A stretch of DNA of 64,000 bases. Source: Mycolicibacterium sp. CBMA 234. Lineage in GTDB: Bacteria > Actinomycetota > Actinomycetes > Mycobacteriales > Mycobacteriaceae. Where the stretch lies: assembly GCF_009729415.1 (NCBI RefSeq), contig NZ_MPKW01000011.1, positions 103,417-167,416 of the forward strand, written 5' to 3'. Under the pieces are notes generated by a model, which worked only from the letters and a program-made list of their open reading frames with translations, had not been told where the DNA came from and did no database searches. The stretch's first letter is position 1; the number at the start of each line of letters is the position of its first letter. This document shows, in pieces, positions 11,472-21,400 of this stretch. Both the position numbers and the translations under genes were made by a program.

Positions 11472-12042
11472 GGCCACGCTCCGTCGAACCGATCTCGGTC
11501 TTCAGCCGTGCCAGCGCCCGATGCTGAGCCACCCGGACCGCGCCGGCCGTACTGCCGACGGCCTCGGCGGTCTCCTCGGCACTCATGCCGACCACGACTC
11601 GCAGAATCAGGATTTCCCGCTGCTTCTCGGGGAGTACCGCCAGCAACTTGTTCATCCGGGCCGCCGCATCGGCATCGATGGCCAACTGTTCCGGGCCCAG
11701 CTCATTCGTAGCCCGGTCCGGCAGGTCATCGGTGGCTTCAGCCCGGTTGCGGCCCGCGGCGCGATGCGCGTCAGCAACCTTGTGAGCGGCAATGCCGTAC
11801 ACAAAAGCCAGGAACGGCCGTCCCTGGTCCTTGTACCGCGGCAGCGCCGTGATCACGGCTAAACACACCTCCTGAGCCACATCGTCAGAGGAAACACCCT
11901 GCCGTTCGCCGACCCCGAACCGCGCGCGGCAGTATCGGACGACGATTGGACGGATGGTTTCCAGCACCGTGCGGAGCGCATCGCGATTGCCAGCAACTGC
12001 ATCAGCAACGACAGCATCGAGACCATCTCCCGAAAATGTCAT
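11464..12042 (-). CDS. sigD: ECF-type RNA polymerase sigma factor SigD
   Basis: Sigma factor of 192 aa. Region 2 is at about residues 25-95 (ARFGVGERQGVSSDDVAQEVCLAVITALPRY with the core-binding and -10 reading helices), and region 4 at about 130-185 (LPEKQREILILRVVVGMSAEETAEAVGSTAGAVRVAQHRAL, the -35 reading HTH). The pairing with rsdA through an 8-bp overlap matches Rv3414c/Rv3413c. In M. tuberculosis SigD responds to nutrient limitation and is released when RsdA is degraded. GGAG lies upstream of the ATG at 12042. Confidence 0.95.
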   Translation of the reverse strand: MTFSGDGLDAVVADAVAGNRDALRTVLETIRPIVVRYCRARFGVGERQGVSSDDVAQEVCLAVITALPRYKDQGRPFLAFVYGIAAHKVADAHRAAGRNRAEATDDLPDRATNELGPEQLAIDADAAARMNKLLAVLPEKQREILILRVVVGMSAEETAEAVGSTAGAVRVAQHRALARLKTEIGSTERGHA

Positions 12043-12130
12043 CGTGGGCGCATTCTCCAGCGTTACTGAGGTGGCATTGCCGCGGTTGGTGTGTCAGGTC
12101 AACAGTAGTGACCGCTGTGGGTTGGCTGAC

Positions 12131-12955
12131 TCATCTGGCCCATTGGCCGCCGCGGGCGCGCACAGTGGCTGCTGCCGTGTCGCGGATCTGCGCCATCGCG
12201 TCCGGGTTGTGCTGGGCACTGCCGATATCGCTCAACAGACAGCCCAACGCCCAGGTCAGCGGCACCAACCCGAACTGCTGGGTAAGGCTGACGGCAGCGT
12301 CCGCCACCCGGCGAGACTCGTCGAACCGGCCCGCGCTGCACAGCGCGGCGGCGTAGACCACATCGGTTTTCACGGCGTGGCGCGGCGAACCCATAGCGCC
12401 GACCAGCTCCACCGCCCGTTCGGCGTGCGCGACGGACGCCTCGCCGCGGCCGCTGACCATGGCCAGTTCTGCGCTGACCCAAGCCAGCCGGACCTGTTGA
12501 CGCGGCAGCCCGCTCTCGTTCGTTGCCGTCTCGGCGCGCTCCAGTAACCGCTGCGCCACGCCGAACCTGCCGACCCCGAGAGCATCGGCGGCCAGGCCGA
12601 CGAGGGCATCGGCGCGGGCTTCCCCGGCCTCCGGCTGGTCCGCCACGAGTGCCCACGCCTGGCCATCTGCGACTCGGGCCACGTCGTGCCAGCCGAGCTG
12701 CCGCAGAAAAGAGGCGCGGGTGCTGTGCGTCAGCGACAGCAACGGACCACGGGCCTGCCTCATCGCGGCGTCGAGATCTGCGAACGCCACGGCGTACCGG
12801 CCCTGGCCACCCGCGGCGACGGCCCGCAACCACCGCTCGTCGGCCGTCCGCGCCGTCGGCAACGGCCAACGTCCGGAATCGTTGCCAAAGGCGGCGTCAC
12901 TCAGACGCGCCGCTGGCGGGTTGGCAGGCAGCGGAGTAGCAGCGGTTGCGGTCAT
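12131..12955 (-). CDS. Rv3415c-like helical-repeat protein
   Basis: Conserved mycobacterial protein of 274 aa, no known function. After a Pro-rich N-terminus the chain is a run of Ala-rich amphipathic helices (for example AFADLDAAMRQARGPLL and AQRLLERAETATNESG) with TPR-like spacing, which suggests a protein-binding scaffold. No catalytic motif or signal peptide is visible. It lies between sigD and whiB3 as in M. tuberculosis and is divergent from whiB3. About 90 bp separate it from sigD, so it could be co-transcribed with sigD, or sigD could have its own promoter. Confidence 0.8.
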   Translation of the reverse strand: MTATAATPLPANPPAARLSDAAFGNDSGRWPLPTARTADERWLRAVAAGGQGRYAVAFADLDAAMRQARGPLLSLTHSTRASFLRQLGWHDVARVADGQAWALVADQPEAGEARADALVGLAADALGVGRFGVAQRLLERAETATNESGLPRQQVRLAWVSAELAMVSGRGEASVAHAERAVELVGAMGSPRHAVKTDVVYAAALCSAGRFDESRRVADAAVSLTQQFGLVPLTWALGCLLSDIGSAQHNPDAMAQIRDTAAATVRARGGQWAR

Positions 12956-13377
12956 CGAGTTAGCACGGTATCAACGCGACGCCGGCCCTCGGCCGCCATC
13001 TCAGAGGCGGCAACGTCGGCGGCACACGTTAATTATTAATGCTCGTTGTGTTAACAACATGTCAATTTCGCCCGTTTTCCACACAAATTGACGGATGCAG
13101 CGAACTGTCACGAACTGCCAAAACCTGATCTTTCAGGCACCGATACGCAATACCGCGACGAGCGGTTTCGTTTCCAAAGCGTCGCGAAGATGAACGAGAT
13201 GTAAATTCTTGACCTGCGGTTATGGGGTTTCGCACAGGACGAGGCTATTGACGGAATTTGCCGAATCCTTCTACGTTGTGTGCACGAGTTGTCATCGGCG
13301 ACAAAAGCTCGGGTCATTTTCGTATAGACGCGCAGCCATGGTTTGAGAAAAGGAAGCGCGGGGAGGAGTCAATCCCA
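12956..13377. promoter_or_regulatory. divergent control region of whiB3 and the Rv3415c-like gene
   Basis: A 422-bp non-coding stretch, clearly more AT-rich than its surroundings between about 13025 and 13330. It holds a possible sigma-A promoter for whiB3: TTGACG at 13248-13253, an 18-bp spacer and TACGTT at 13272-13277, giving a leader of about 94 nt. A second -10-like TATAGA lies near 13323. Around 13037 the dyad GTTGTGTTAACAAC could bind a regulator. In M. tuberculosis whiB3 is under PhoP and acid/redox control; no certain PhoP site was recognised. Confidence 0.5.
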
Positions 13378-13668
13378 ATGCCACAGCCGCAGCAGCTACC
13401 CGGACCCAACGCCGATATGTGGGATTGGCAGATGCACGGTGTTTGCCGGGGTGTGGACTCCGCAGTGTTCTTTCACCCCGACGGAGAGCGCGGCCGGGCT
13501 CGGTCCCAGCGCGAAAACCGCGCCAAAGAAATGTGCCGCGCCTGCCCCGTGATCACTCAATGCCGGTCGCACGCACTGGCCGTCGGTGAGCCCTACGGCA
13601 TCTGGGGCGGACTCAGCGAGAGTGAGCGCGAATTGTTGCTGAAGCGGGGCATCCGCCGCGCGTCGTAG
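13378..13668 (+). CDS. whiB3: redox-sensing transcription factor WhiB3
   Basis: WhiB-family 4Fe-4S protein of 96 aa. The four cluster ligands are C23, C53, C56 and C62, in the usual C-x29-C-x2-C-x5-C pattern. The GIWGG turn and a basic C-terminal tail for DNA contact follow. In M. tuberculosis WhiB3 (Rv3416) senses NO, O2 and redox state, binds SigA and controls polyketide lipid synthesis. The ATG at 13378 is preceded by a strong ggaggag site. The frame is open further upstream, but that part does not match the family. Confidence 0.97.
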   Translation: MPQPQQLPGPNADMWDWQMHGVCRGVDSAVFFHPDGERGRARSQRENRAKEMCRACPVITQCRSHALAVGEPYGIWGGLSESERELLLKRGIRRAS

Positions 13669-13678
13669 TCCATTTCCG

Positions 13679-13737
13679 CCGAAACTGCGTTCCAGCAGGC
13701 TGATTCTCGAACTTTCGCTGCTGGAACGCAGTTTCGG
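13679..13737. terminator. bidirectional terminator whiB3 / antiporter
   Basis: Perfect 20-bp inverted repeat (13679-13698 and 13718-13737) with a 19-nt loop, core CCGAAACTGCGTTCCAGCAG. It lies between convergent genes and could terminate both. Confidence 0.8.
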
Positions 13738-13761
13738 GGCGAGAACCGCAGGCGCCAATGG

Positions 13762-15258
13762 TCAGTCCGGTTCGCCGTATTCGTCGAACCAGTAGGCCAG
13801 CTTGCCGCGCCGGCTCACCGCGCGCAGCCGACGCTCGGTCTCTTCGCGGGTGGTGCTGGTGCTGACGATGAGCAGTTCGTCGCCCGCTTCGATGCGAGTG
13901 TCCGGCTGCGGCACGAAGGTGTGGCCCTTGCGGATGATCAGGGTGATCACGCTTGGGTTAGGCAGTCGCAGTTCCAACACCGTCACGTTGTGCAGCCGGG
14001 ACTGCGGCAACACCGTCAGGGTCAGCAGTTCGGCGTCGAGCACATCGAGTGGCGCCGATTCCACCTGCAGCTCGCGCGTGATGTCGCGGCGAATGAGTCC
14101 CAGGCGTTGCGCTATCGGCTTGAGGCTGGGTCCTTGAACCAGGGTGAACACCACGACCAGGACGAACACGATGTTGAGCAGCCGGCGGCTATCGGGGACG
14201 CCCGCGACGATCGGGTAGGTGGCCAGCACGATAGGCACCGCACCGCGCAGCCCCGCCCACGATAAGAAGGCCTGTTCGCGCCAGGGCACTCGAAAACCGA
14301 TCAGCGACAGCACCACTGACAGCGGTCGGGCCAGCAGTAGCAAGACGAGACCGACGGCGACGGCCGGGATCAGGTCACGGCCGAGCTGACTCGGGTTGAC
14401 CAGCAACCCGAGCAAGACGAACAGGCCGATCTGTGCCAGCCAGCCCAGCCCTTCGGCGAAGGATCGGGTGGCCGCCCGGTGCGGCAACCCGGAATTCGCC
14501 AGCACCAGGCCCGTCACGTACGCGGCGAGGAATCCGCTGGCGTGCACCACTCCCGATGCAGAGAAGGCCACCGTGCCCAAGCCGAACGTGGCCAGTGGGT
14601 ACAAACCGGACGCGGGCAGCGCGATCCGGCGCAGGGTGACGGCGCCGAGGTAGCCGCAGAGCGCGCCGATCCCAGCTCCGGCAAGCAGTTCGTATACGAG
14701 ACTGAGCAGCGCCTCCCCCGCCTCAAAATGCAGTGGAACGGCGCTGAACATCAAGACCAAGATGACGGCCGGGGCGTCGTTCAGACCGGACTCGGCCTCC
14801 AGCAGACCAGCCAGCCGCCGCGGCAGCGGCAGCACTCGCAGCACGGAGAACACGGCCGCGGCATCGGTCGACGAGACGATGGCGCCCAGGAGTAGTGCGA
14901 GCTGCCAATGGATCCCGAGGAGCAGGTGCGCCCCTGCTGCGGTGACCACAGTGCTGATCGCCACGCCCAGGGTGGCCATCACCGCCGCGGGCGCCATGCT
15001 CTTTTTGACATCACTGAAATGGGTGGTGAGACCACCTTCTATCAGGATGATCGTCAGGGCAGCCGTGCCGAGATCACGGGCCAGCGTGACGTCATCGAAC
15101 CGCAGTCCGATGCCGTCTTCGCCGAGCAGAACACCGACCCCCAGGAACAGCAGCAGACTGGGCAGGCCGGCCCGGGTGGCCAATCTGGTGGCGACGATGC
15201 TGGCCAGCAGCACCAGGGCACCAATGAGCAGTACCCGGTTCATCTCCTCCAGCGTCAT
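13762..15258 (-). CDS. K+/H+ (CPA1-type) antiporter with RCK_C domain
   Basis: Monovalent cation/proton antiporter of 498 aa resembling NhaP2/CvrA. About 12-13 hydrophobic segments fill residues 5-390, with the conserved SSTDAAAVFSVL motif and the ESGLNDAPAVIL segment holding the ion-binding Asn-Asp pair. A cytoplasmic TrkA-C/RCK_C domain (about 400-480, GDELLIVSTS) ends the protein. The frame is open for 250 codons further upstream, but that part is the antisense of the trkA gene. The ATG at 15258 with a ggggag site 4 nt away is chosen; the ATG at 15243 is the alternative. Divergent from a TrkA protein whose C-terminal domain is related. Confidence 0.9.
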   Translation of the reverse strand: MTLEEMNRVLLIGALVLLASIVATRLATRAGLPSLLLFLGVGVLLGEDGIGLRFDDVTLARDLGTAALTIILIEGGLTTHFSDVKKSMAPAAVMATLGVAISTVVTAAGAHLLLGIHWQLALLLGAIVSSTDAAAVFSVLRVLPLPRRLAGLLEAESGLNDAPAVILVLMFSAVPLHFEAGEALLSLVYELLAGAGIGALCGYLGAVTLRRIALPASGLYPLATFGLGTVAFSASGVVHASGFLAAYVTGLVLANSGLPHRAATRSFAEGLGWLAQIGLFVLLGLLVNPSQLGRDLIPAVAVGLVLLLLARPLSVVLSLIGFRVPWREQAFLSWAGLRGAVPIVLATYPIVAGVPDSRRLLNIVFVLVVVFTLVQGPSLKPIAQRLGLIRRDITRELQVESAPLDVLDAELLTLTVLPQSRLHNVTVLELRLPNPSVITLIIRKGHTFVPQPDTRIEAGDELLIVSTSTTREETERRLRAVSRRGKLAYWFDEYGEPD

Positions 15259-15354
15259 CCGCTCCCCGTTCAAATATGCGGCCACGGCCGAGCCAAATGT
15301 ATCCGGCCGGTGGGTAACAATGGCTGCGTGACCACCCCAAGCAAGGGCGCGTGA

Positions 15355-16014
15355 ATGCGCGTGGCAATCGCCGGTGCCGGCGCGGTCGGCCGGTCGGTGG
15401 CGCAGGAGCTGCTGGCCAACGGCCACAAGGTCCTGCTGATCGAACGTGAAATCCAGAAGTACGAGCCGCACACCGTCCCCGAGGCCGACTGGCTGTGGGC
15501 CGACGCCTGCGAGGTGTCCGCCCTGGAGGAATGCGGCATCGAGATGTGCGACGTGGTCATCGCCGCGACCGGTGATGACAAGGCGAACCTCGGGATGGCC
15601 CTGCTGGCGAAGAGCGAGTTCGGGGTGTCGCGGGTGGTCGCGCGGGTGAACAACGTCCGCAACCAGTGGCTGTTCACCGAGGACTGGGGTGTCGACGTCG
15701 CGGTGTCCACGCCGCACGCGATGGCGGCCGGAGTCGAGGGCGCCATCGACGTCGGTCACCTGGTGCGCCTGATGGGGCTGCGGCAGGGGCACGCAAACCT
15801 CACGAAATTCACGCTGCCCGAACGCAGCCCGTTGATCGGGCGCACGCTCGGTGAGATGACGCTGCCGTCGAACACGCTGCTGGTGACAGTGCAGCGCGGC
15901 AGCAATATCATCGTCCCCAAAGCCGGTGACCGCTTCGAGGCGGGCGATGAATTGCTGTTCGTCGCAGACGAATCCGTCGACGGCGACATCCACAACCTGA
16001 TCCACGGCAGCTAG
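15355..16014 (+). CDS. TrkA-type K+ transport regulatory protein (CeoC-like)
   Basis: Cytosolic RCK protein of 219 aa. The N-terminal Rossmann domain has the NAD(H)-binding motif GAGAVGRSVA at residues 7-16, the acidic end LIERE and the ATGDDKANL loop. The C-terminal TrkA_C domain (about 140-215) ends GDELLFVADE. It resembles mycobacterial CeoC. Such proteins gate K+ channels or antiporters in response to NAD(H) or nucleotides. No channel gene is adjacent, so the divergent antiporter is the obvious partner. The final 14 coding-region bases before the stop contribute to a hairpin. Confidence 0.88.
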   Translation: MRVAIAGAGAVGRSVAQELLANGHKVLLIEREIQKYEPHTVPEADWLWADACEVSALEECGIEMCDVVIAATGDDKANLGMALLAKSEFGVSRVVARVNNVRNQWLFTEDWGVDVAVSTPHAMAAGVEGAIDVGHLVRLMGLRQGHANLTKFTLPERSPLIGRTLGEMTLPSNTLLVTVQRGSNIIVPKAGDRFEAGDELLFVADESVDGDIHNLIHGS

Positions 16015-16034
16015 TCCGGCGTGGATCAGGTTGT
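15992..16034. terminator. bidirectional hairpin trkA / EthD gene
   Basis: Perfect 14-bp arms ACAACCTGATCCAC (15992-16005) and complement (16021-16034). The left arm lies inside the trkA coding end and the loop contains its stop codon. The genes are convergent. Confidence 0.65.
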
Positions 16035-16037
16035 CGG

Positions 16038-16709
16038 CTACAACGCGAAGCAGTACCTACTGGTCGGCACCGAATCCAGATTGGTGTGTGCGCCGAAGCG
16101 GGTGACGCTTTCGACCATCAGCGTGATGCGCCGCTGCAATTCCGCATCGTCACCGCAGCTGCCGTAGAAGGCGTGCATGTCGGTCATGGCTGCCATCGGG
16201 AACAGTTCCTCGACGACGGCGTCGACCTGGTCGGTGCCGTGGACCGTCCGCAGCACCCGGTTCTGCACATAACCGAAGGTGTCCTGGGTTTCGATCGCCA
16301 CGCTGGTGTGCTGGCCCTGCCAGATCTGCAGCCATTGGTCCGGATCGAGGTCCGCGGGGATGCGCAGAAACCCGATCTGCGCCAACGCCGTTGTCCGGAC
16401 ACCGTTTTCCACGGCGGGCGGCACCAGCCGCACCGTCTCGTCGACCTCCCAGCCGGCGGTGCGCTGAGAGATCGCGGCCAGCAGGTCCGAAATCGGCTCC
16501 GGATCGACGTCGGTGTCCGTCCACACACTGACCACAGCCGGCACCGGCTTGTCGAAGGTGGTGATGCGCAACATCGCCTCCTCGACGTCAGAGTCGTCGA
16601 CGTTGATTTGCAACCGGCTCACACCCGCGGCCCGCAGCAGGGTGTGCAACTGTGTCGACCGCAGGGCGGTGTCCAAGCCGGAGCCCCACAAGGCATAGAT
16701 CAGCTTCAA
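16038..16709 (-). CDS. EthD-domain protein
   Basis: Dimeric alpha/beta-barrel protein of 223 aa. It looks like two ferredoxin-like halves with EthD-type features: a LIYALWGSG start, then IGFLRIPADLDPDQWLQIWQGQHTSVA and a C-terminal EELFPMAAMTDMHAFYG segment. EthD-like proteins accompany oxygenases and degradation genes; their reaction is usually unknown. The start is a TTG with an agagagga site just upstream. Together with the SnoaL-like gene 37 bp upstream it forms a likely two-gene operon next to a TetR regulator. Confidence 0.75.
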   Translation of the reverse strand: MKLIYALWGSGLDTALRSTQLHTLLRAAGVSRLQINVDDSDVEEAMLRITTFDKPVPAVVSVWTDTDVDPEPISDLLAAISQRTAGWEVDETVRLVPPAVENGVRTTALAQIGFLRIPADLDPDQWLQIWQGQHTSVAIETQDTFGYVQNRVLRTVHGTDQVDAVVEELFPMAAMTDMHAFYGSCGDDAELQRRITLMVESVTRFGAHTNLDSVPTSRYCFAL

Positions 16710-16745
16710 AGCTGTCCTCTCTGAATCGAATTCGAGTCTGACGGC

Positions 16746-17219
16746 TCAGCCGTGTTTGGCGGCCATCGGTTCGGCCTGCATGACGCCACCGGCCTGGAGC
16801 CACTCGCCCACCGCCTGCGGCGCATCGCGGACGGGGTTGTAGACGTCTTCCTCCGAAGAGAACAAGTTGTCGCCGGCGTAGACCAGACGAGTGATGTTGG
16901 GGAAACCGAACACCTTGCCCGGCTCGGTCGGGTGGTCGAGCGCGTTGATGATCTCCGTAACGATCGCCCCGTTCTCCTCGTCGATGGCGACCCAGGTATG
17001 CGGGAATCGCATGTGCGGGAACGGTTTCATCACCCCGACGATCCACTCCCGGACCACCTCACGGCCATGCATCTCGCCGTAGGCGTGCTCGATGTAGTGG
17101 ACGTCCTCGGTGAACAGGTCGGCGAACGGGGCCCAGTCGCCGGTGGTCGAACAGACCTCAACGGTCTTGGTGTAGTGATCGAGCGCGGCCATCAGCTCGT
17201 CGTGGGTGAATCGTGGCAT
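16746..17219 (-). CDS. SnoaL-like / NTF2-fold protein
   Basis: 157-aa protein with the NTF2-like cone fold of the SnoaL family (DDWAPFADLFTEDVHYIEHAYGEMHGREVVREWI pattern: helix, then the strand with conserved polar pocket residues). Members act as isomerases, cyclases, hydrolases or simple ligand binders; the actual substrate cannot be read. The ATG at 17219 has a clear ggagg site 7 nt upstream. It is first in an operon with the EthD gene and divergent from a TetR regulator, so a small catabolic or detoxification unit is plausible. Confidence 0.8.
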   Translation of the reverse strand: MPRFTHDELMAALDHYTKTVEVCSTTGDWAPFADLFTEDVHYIEHAYGEMHGREVVREWIVGVMKPFPHMRFPHTWVAIDEENGAIVTEIINALDHPTEPGKVFGFPNITRLVYAGDNLFSSEEDVYNPVRDAPQAVGEWLQAGGVMQAEPMAAKHG

Positions 17220-17240
17220 GTGCAGACCTCCGGAGCATTA

Positions 17241-17293
17241 CTAGAATCAATTTCAGTTTTTGGACTCTACCCAACAACTAAAATTCGTTCTAG
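17241..17293. promoter_or_regulatory. inverted-repeat operator between SnoaL and TetR genes
   Basis: Two 16-bp half-sites, CTAGAATCAATTTCAG (17241-17256) and CTAAAATTCGTTCTAG (17278-17293), are inverted with 13 of 16 matches and 37 bp between centres. They fill the divergent 107-bp gap and are a likely binding site for the neighbouring TetR protein. Confidence 0.6.
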
Positions 17294-17326
17294 ACCCAGT
17301 TTCACGACCGCAATAGGAGCTGCACC

Positions 17327-17941
17327 GTGGCGAGAATCGCCGAACCGCGCCCCGCGGCCGAGCCCAGCTCCGCCGTGCAGCAGCAGCGTCGTGCGGCGAT
17401 CCTGCAGGCCACCGCAGCCTTGGCCGCCGAGAAGCCTGCCGAGCAGGTCCAGATGAACGAAGTCGCCCGTGCCGCCGGCGTCGCGCTCGGCACGCTGTAC
17501 CGCTACTTCCCGTCCAAAACCCACCTGTTCGTCGGCCTCATGGCCGAGCGCGTGGACCGGATGCAGGACGGCATCCACCGCCGGCACGCGCCCACCGGCA
17601 CCGCCGCCGATCGCGTATTCGACGTCCTCTCGCGGGCTACCCGACCGATGCTGCGCCAACCCCATCTGACCGCCGCCATGCTCAATTCACTGAATACCGC
17701 CGACGCAACGGCCGTGGCCGAGGTAGGACACATCGACCGCCAGGTCCGCAGCATGCTGCTAGCCATCTGCGCAGTGGATGATCCGGGCCCACAAGATATT
17801 TCGTTGATGCGGCTGGTCCAGCACACCTGGCACGGAATCCTGCAATCCAGCCTCAACGGGCGGATCTCCGCCGACGAGACCGAAGACGAAATTCAGCTGG
17901 CATGCCAGCTGCTGCTGGCTCCGCTTTCCGGCGACGAATAG
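17327..17941 (+). CDS. TetR-family regulator, KstR-like
   Basis: 204-aa TetR regulator. The HTH at about residues 43-66 ([28 protein letters not shown]) closely resembles the sterol regulator KstR, and the C-terminal domain has the same helix spacing ([16 protein letters not shown]). Steroid- or acyl-CoA-type ligands are therefore possible, but this is inference. The GTG at 17327 has a taggagc site. It is divergent from the SnoaL/EthD pair, with an inverted repeat in the gap, and is followed 52 bp downstream by an OsmC gene that may share its transcript. Confidence 0.85.
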   Translation: MARIAEPRPAAEPSSAVQQQRRAAILQATAALAAEKPAEQVQMNEVARAAGVALGTLYRYFPSKTHLFVGLMAERVDRMQDGIHRRHAPTGTAADRVFDVLSRATRPMLRQPHLTAAMLNSLNTADATAVAEVGHIDRQVRSMLLAICAVDDPGPQDISLMRLVQHTWHGILQSSLNGRISADETEDEIQLACQLLLAPLSGDE

Positions 17942-17993
17942 CGTTACTCTGGTGCCGATTCAAACCGGTCCCGGCACCGTCAAGGAGAGTGGC

Positions 17994-18434
17994 ATGACAG
18001 CACCGCAGTCCGAAGGCACCGTCACCGTCGCAGAGACCGGTATGGGGACCTACACGCAGGAGATCATCGCCGGCGGCCATCGGTTGACCGCCGACGAACC
18101 ACAGCCTTTCGGCGACGACACCGGACCGTCGCCGTACGACCTACTGCTGTCCGCATTGGGCGCGTGTACGTCGATGACGGTGCGCATGTACGCAAACAAA
18201 AAGGGCTGGCCGCTTGAGCAAGTTCGAGTCTCGTTGCGGCATCAAAAGATTCACGCGAAGGACTGCGCGGACTGCGAGAACGCCACCGGCATGATCGACC
18301 ACATGGATCGCGAACTCGAATTGATCGGCGACCTCGATGACGAACAACGGCAGCGCTTGCTGGAAATCGCCGAACGCTGCCCCGTCCACCGGACGCTGAC
18401 GTCCGGGGTGCACGTGTCGACGTCCCTCAGATGA
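17994..18434 (+). CDS. OsmC-family peroxide-reductase-like protein
   Basis: 146-aa protein of the OsmC/Ohr fold. Both redox cysteines are present: [17 protein letters not shown] and [10 protein letters not shown]. An internal CADCENATG pair is extra and fits the YhfA-like subfamily (HAKDCADCE). Such proteins reduce organic hydroperoxides with thiols, acting in the cytosol as dimers. The ATG at 17994 is preceded by aaggaga; in-frame codons upstream are not part of the family. It lies downstream of the KstR-like regulator in the same direction. Confidence 0.88.
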   Translation: MTAPQSEGTVTVAETGMGTYTQEIIAGGHRLTADEPQPFGDDTGPSPYDLLLSALGACTSMTVRMYANKKGWPLEQVRVSLRHQKIHAKDCADCENATGMIDHMDRELELIGDLDDEQRQRLLEIAERCPVHRTLTSGVHVSTSLR

Positions 18435-18450
18435 CGTTGAGGGCTTCTGA

Positions 18451-21400
18451 TCAGGTGTGACGCGCGGCTTCTGTCACCAATTGAACACGCGAGCCGAGCC
18501 CCAATTTCGCGTACACGTGGGTGAGATGCGTCTGCACGGTCCGCGGCGAGATGAATAGCCGAGTGCCAATGTCTTTGTTGGACAGGCCTTCGCTGAGCAA
18601 GCGTACGACGTCATGTTCCGTAGGGGTAAGCGATTCCCACCCGCTCGCCGGCCGCTTGCGGGCGCCGCGGCCGCGCTGAGCGAAGGCGATGGCTTCATCG
18701 GCCGATAGCGCGGCGCCTTCGCGCCACGCCACCTGAAAGTCTGCTTCCCCGAGCATGTCTCGAGCGGTTACCACAGTGGCGGCGAAGTCGTCGTCGTAGA
18801 TCTGGTACCGCACAATGCCGCCTCGCTGTCGCATCGCATCCGCTGCCCCGAGCAGGCGAACCGCATGTTGGTGTTCGCCGGCGTGGACCGCCAGTTGAGC
18901 CAGGCACTCCATGGTGTCGGGCAACCGGAGGTATCCGCGCATCTGCAGAGCAATTGCCAAGGCCTCGTGCAGATCCTGACACGCCTGCTCCATTTCCCCT
19001 TGGGCAAAACCGACGCGGGCGCGAGCATGAAGCGCCGTCATCTTGTGGTGACCGAACACGATCGGGATGGTGTCGTCGGCCCACCTGCGCGCTGCGGCAA
19101 GGTCACCACAAGCCAGCAGCGCCTCGGTCATGGGGTTCAGACTTCGGCTGAAGACCACATGCTGCGGCACGGTGTTCTGCCAACCCTGTTCACACGCCGT
19201 CTTGGCGGCGAGACCGTCCCCACCAGCCAAAGCTGTAGATGCGGCGGCGGCGTTAGTCAAATCCTCGGCCCAGCCGCCCATGGCCGCAGAGGCCGCGAGC
19301 ATTTCGCCGTTGCAGGCGCGTGCCTCGGTCAACCGGCCCTGGAACGTATACACCTGCGACAGGCCCACATTGGCCAAGCAGATCGTCAACCGCTCGCCCG
19401 TAGCCGCGCCCTCCGCGACCAGCGGGCGATACGTCCGCACGGCGTCATCGAGCTCTCCCCGCCCACACAGGAGGATGCCCAGCCAGCTCCTGATGTTCCC
19501 CGAGATGAACCGGTCGCCAAGCGCGTCAGCCAGGTCGCGACCCTCCTCCACGGCACGACGGCTGGTCCGGGCACCACCGAAAGGACCGGCTATCGCCTGA
19601 GTGAAGCGGACCTCGCACAGCGTTCGGCGATCGCCGATCTCCTGCGCAATGCGCGCAGCCTCTTCCAAATATCGCCGGCATCGTTCTGGATCGGATATGG
19701 CCCACGAACCGCATGCGTTGAGCGCCACGGCCACCAGTGCCGGATCTCCTAGTTCCCGCGCCAATGAAACCGCCAACTCCATTCGCTCGGGGATGACCGG
19801 CACGACCCCCCACATCGCAAGCACCGCATGGTCGGCCACCCCGCGAACCCAGACCGCAGGCGGAACATCGTTGCCGGGCTCGTCGGACAGCGCCGCCTCC
19901 AGCCACACCAGTCCCTCCATGAATCTGCCGGTGGCCAACCAGAATGGTTGGAGCGCCGATGCCAGACGCAGCGCGGCCTCGGTATCAGCCGTTTCGAGAC
20001 TCCACGCCAAGGCGGCGCGCGCATTGTCGAATTCGCCAGTGGCCCAGTCGGACACCAGATGTCGCGCGGTGCCCGTCGCCCTTTCGGCGTAGTAGTCACG
20101 ATGTCGGTCGCGTACGACCGTGGCCTCACTTGACTCGCCGAGCTTCTCCAGTGCGTACTGACGCATCGTCTCCAGCATTCGGTACCGCATGACCCCGCAG
20201 CCGTCGTCCGCGACGACCAAAGACTTGTCGACCAACAAGCCGAGCTGGTCCATTACTTGGTATCGCTCCACCACGCCGGTACCGCAAACCGCTTGCGCGG
20301 CTTCCAAATCGAACCCGCCCATGAACACGCCAAGCCGCCGGAACAGCATTCGTTCGGGTTCGGTGAGCAACCCGAACGACCAGTCGACTGACGCGCGCAA
20401 TGTCTGTTGCCGACGCACCGCAGTGCGTGCACCGCCGGTCAGTACGCGGAAGCGATCTTGCAGGCCCTCGACGATCTGTTTGAGCGATAGCGCGCGGACG
20501 CGGGCCGCCGCCAACTCGATCGCCAGTGGCATACCGTCCAGCCGGCGACAGATGTCGCGCACATGCTCTGCGTCGTCACCGGCCACCCGGAATCCCGGCC
20601 GAGCCCGCTGAGCACGGTCGTTAAACAGCTCGACGGCCTCGTCATCGAGCCGGAGTGACGGCACCCGCCAAATGACTTCCCCCGCGACGCCGATGGGTTC
20701 CCGGCTGGTCGCGAGAACCGTCAGTCGCGGGCACTCGGCAAGCAGCGTCATGGCCAGACCGCCGCAGCTGTCCAGGAGATGCTCGCAATTGTCGAGCAAC
20801 AGCAACACATCTCGGTCCGCGAGGAATCGCACCACGACCTCCCCGGGCGAGCGGCCGGGCTGATCCGGTAACCCCAGGGTGTGCGCGACCGTGACCGCGA
20901 TCTTGGCCGGATCGGTGATGGGCGCGAGGTCGACATACCACACACCATCCGGGAACTTGTCGACGAGTTGAGACGAAACCTCCACGGCCATCCTGGTTTT
21001 CCCGGCACCGCCGGCCCCGGTGAGTGTCACCAGCCGATGCTCGGTGAGGCTCACTCGCAGGGTGCCGAGCTGCGCGGTGCGGCCGACAAAGCTCGTCAAT
21101 TGAGCCGGAAGGTTATGCGCCCTGGCGGGTTTCGCGGTGCGAAGGGGCGCAAACTCGTTGATCAGATCCGGATGGCACAGCTGCATCACGTGTTCGGGCC
21201 GCGGCAGGTCACGTACAGGATGACGACCAAGGTCGGTCAGCCACGCCGCGTCGGGCAATCGATCGATGACCAAATCAGCTGTGGTACTGGATAACACGGT
21301 CTGCCCACCATGCGCCAGGTCGCGCAACCGGGCCGTGCGGTTGATGGTTGGACCTATGTAGTTGGCCTCATCGCGCAGCTGCACTTCGCCGGTGTGGACG

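Noticed and set aside
15259..16005. N-terminal extension of the antiporter frame
   Set aside because: This part is antisense to the trkA gene, has no membrane-protein character and no ribosome site; the start at 15258 has one.
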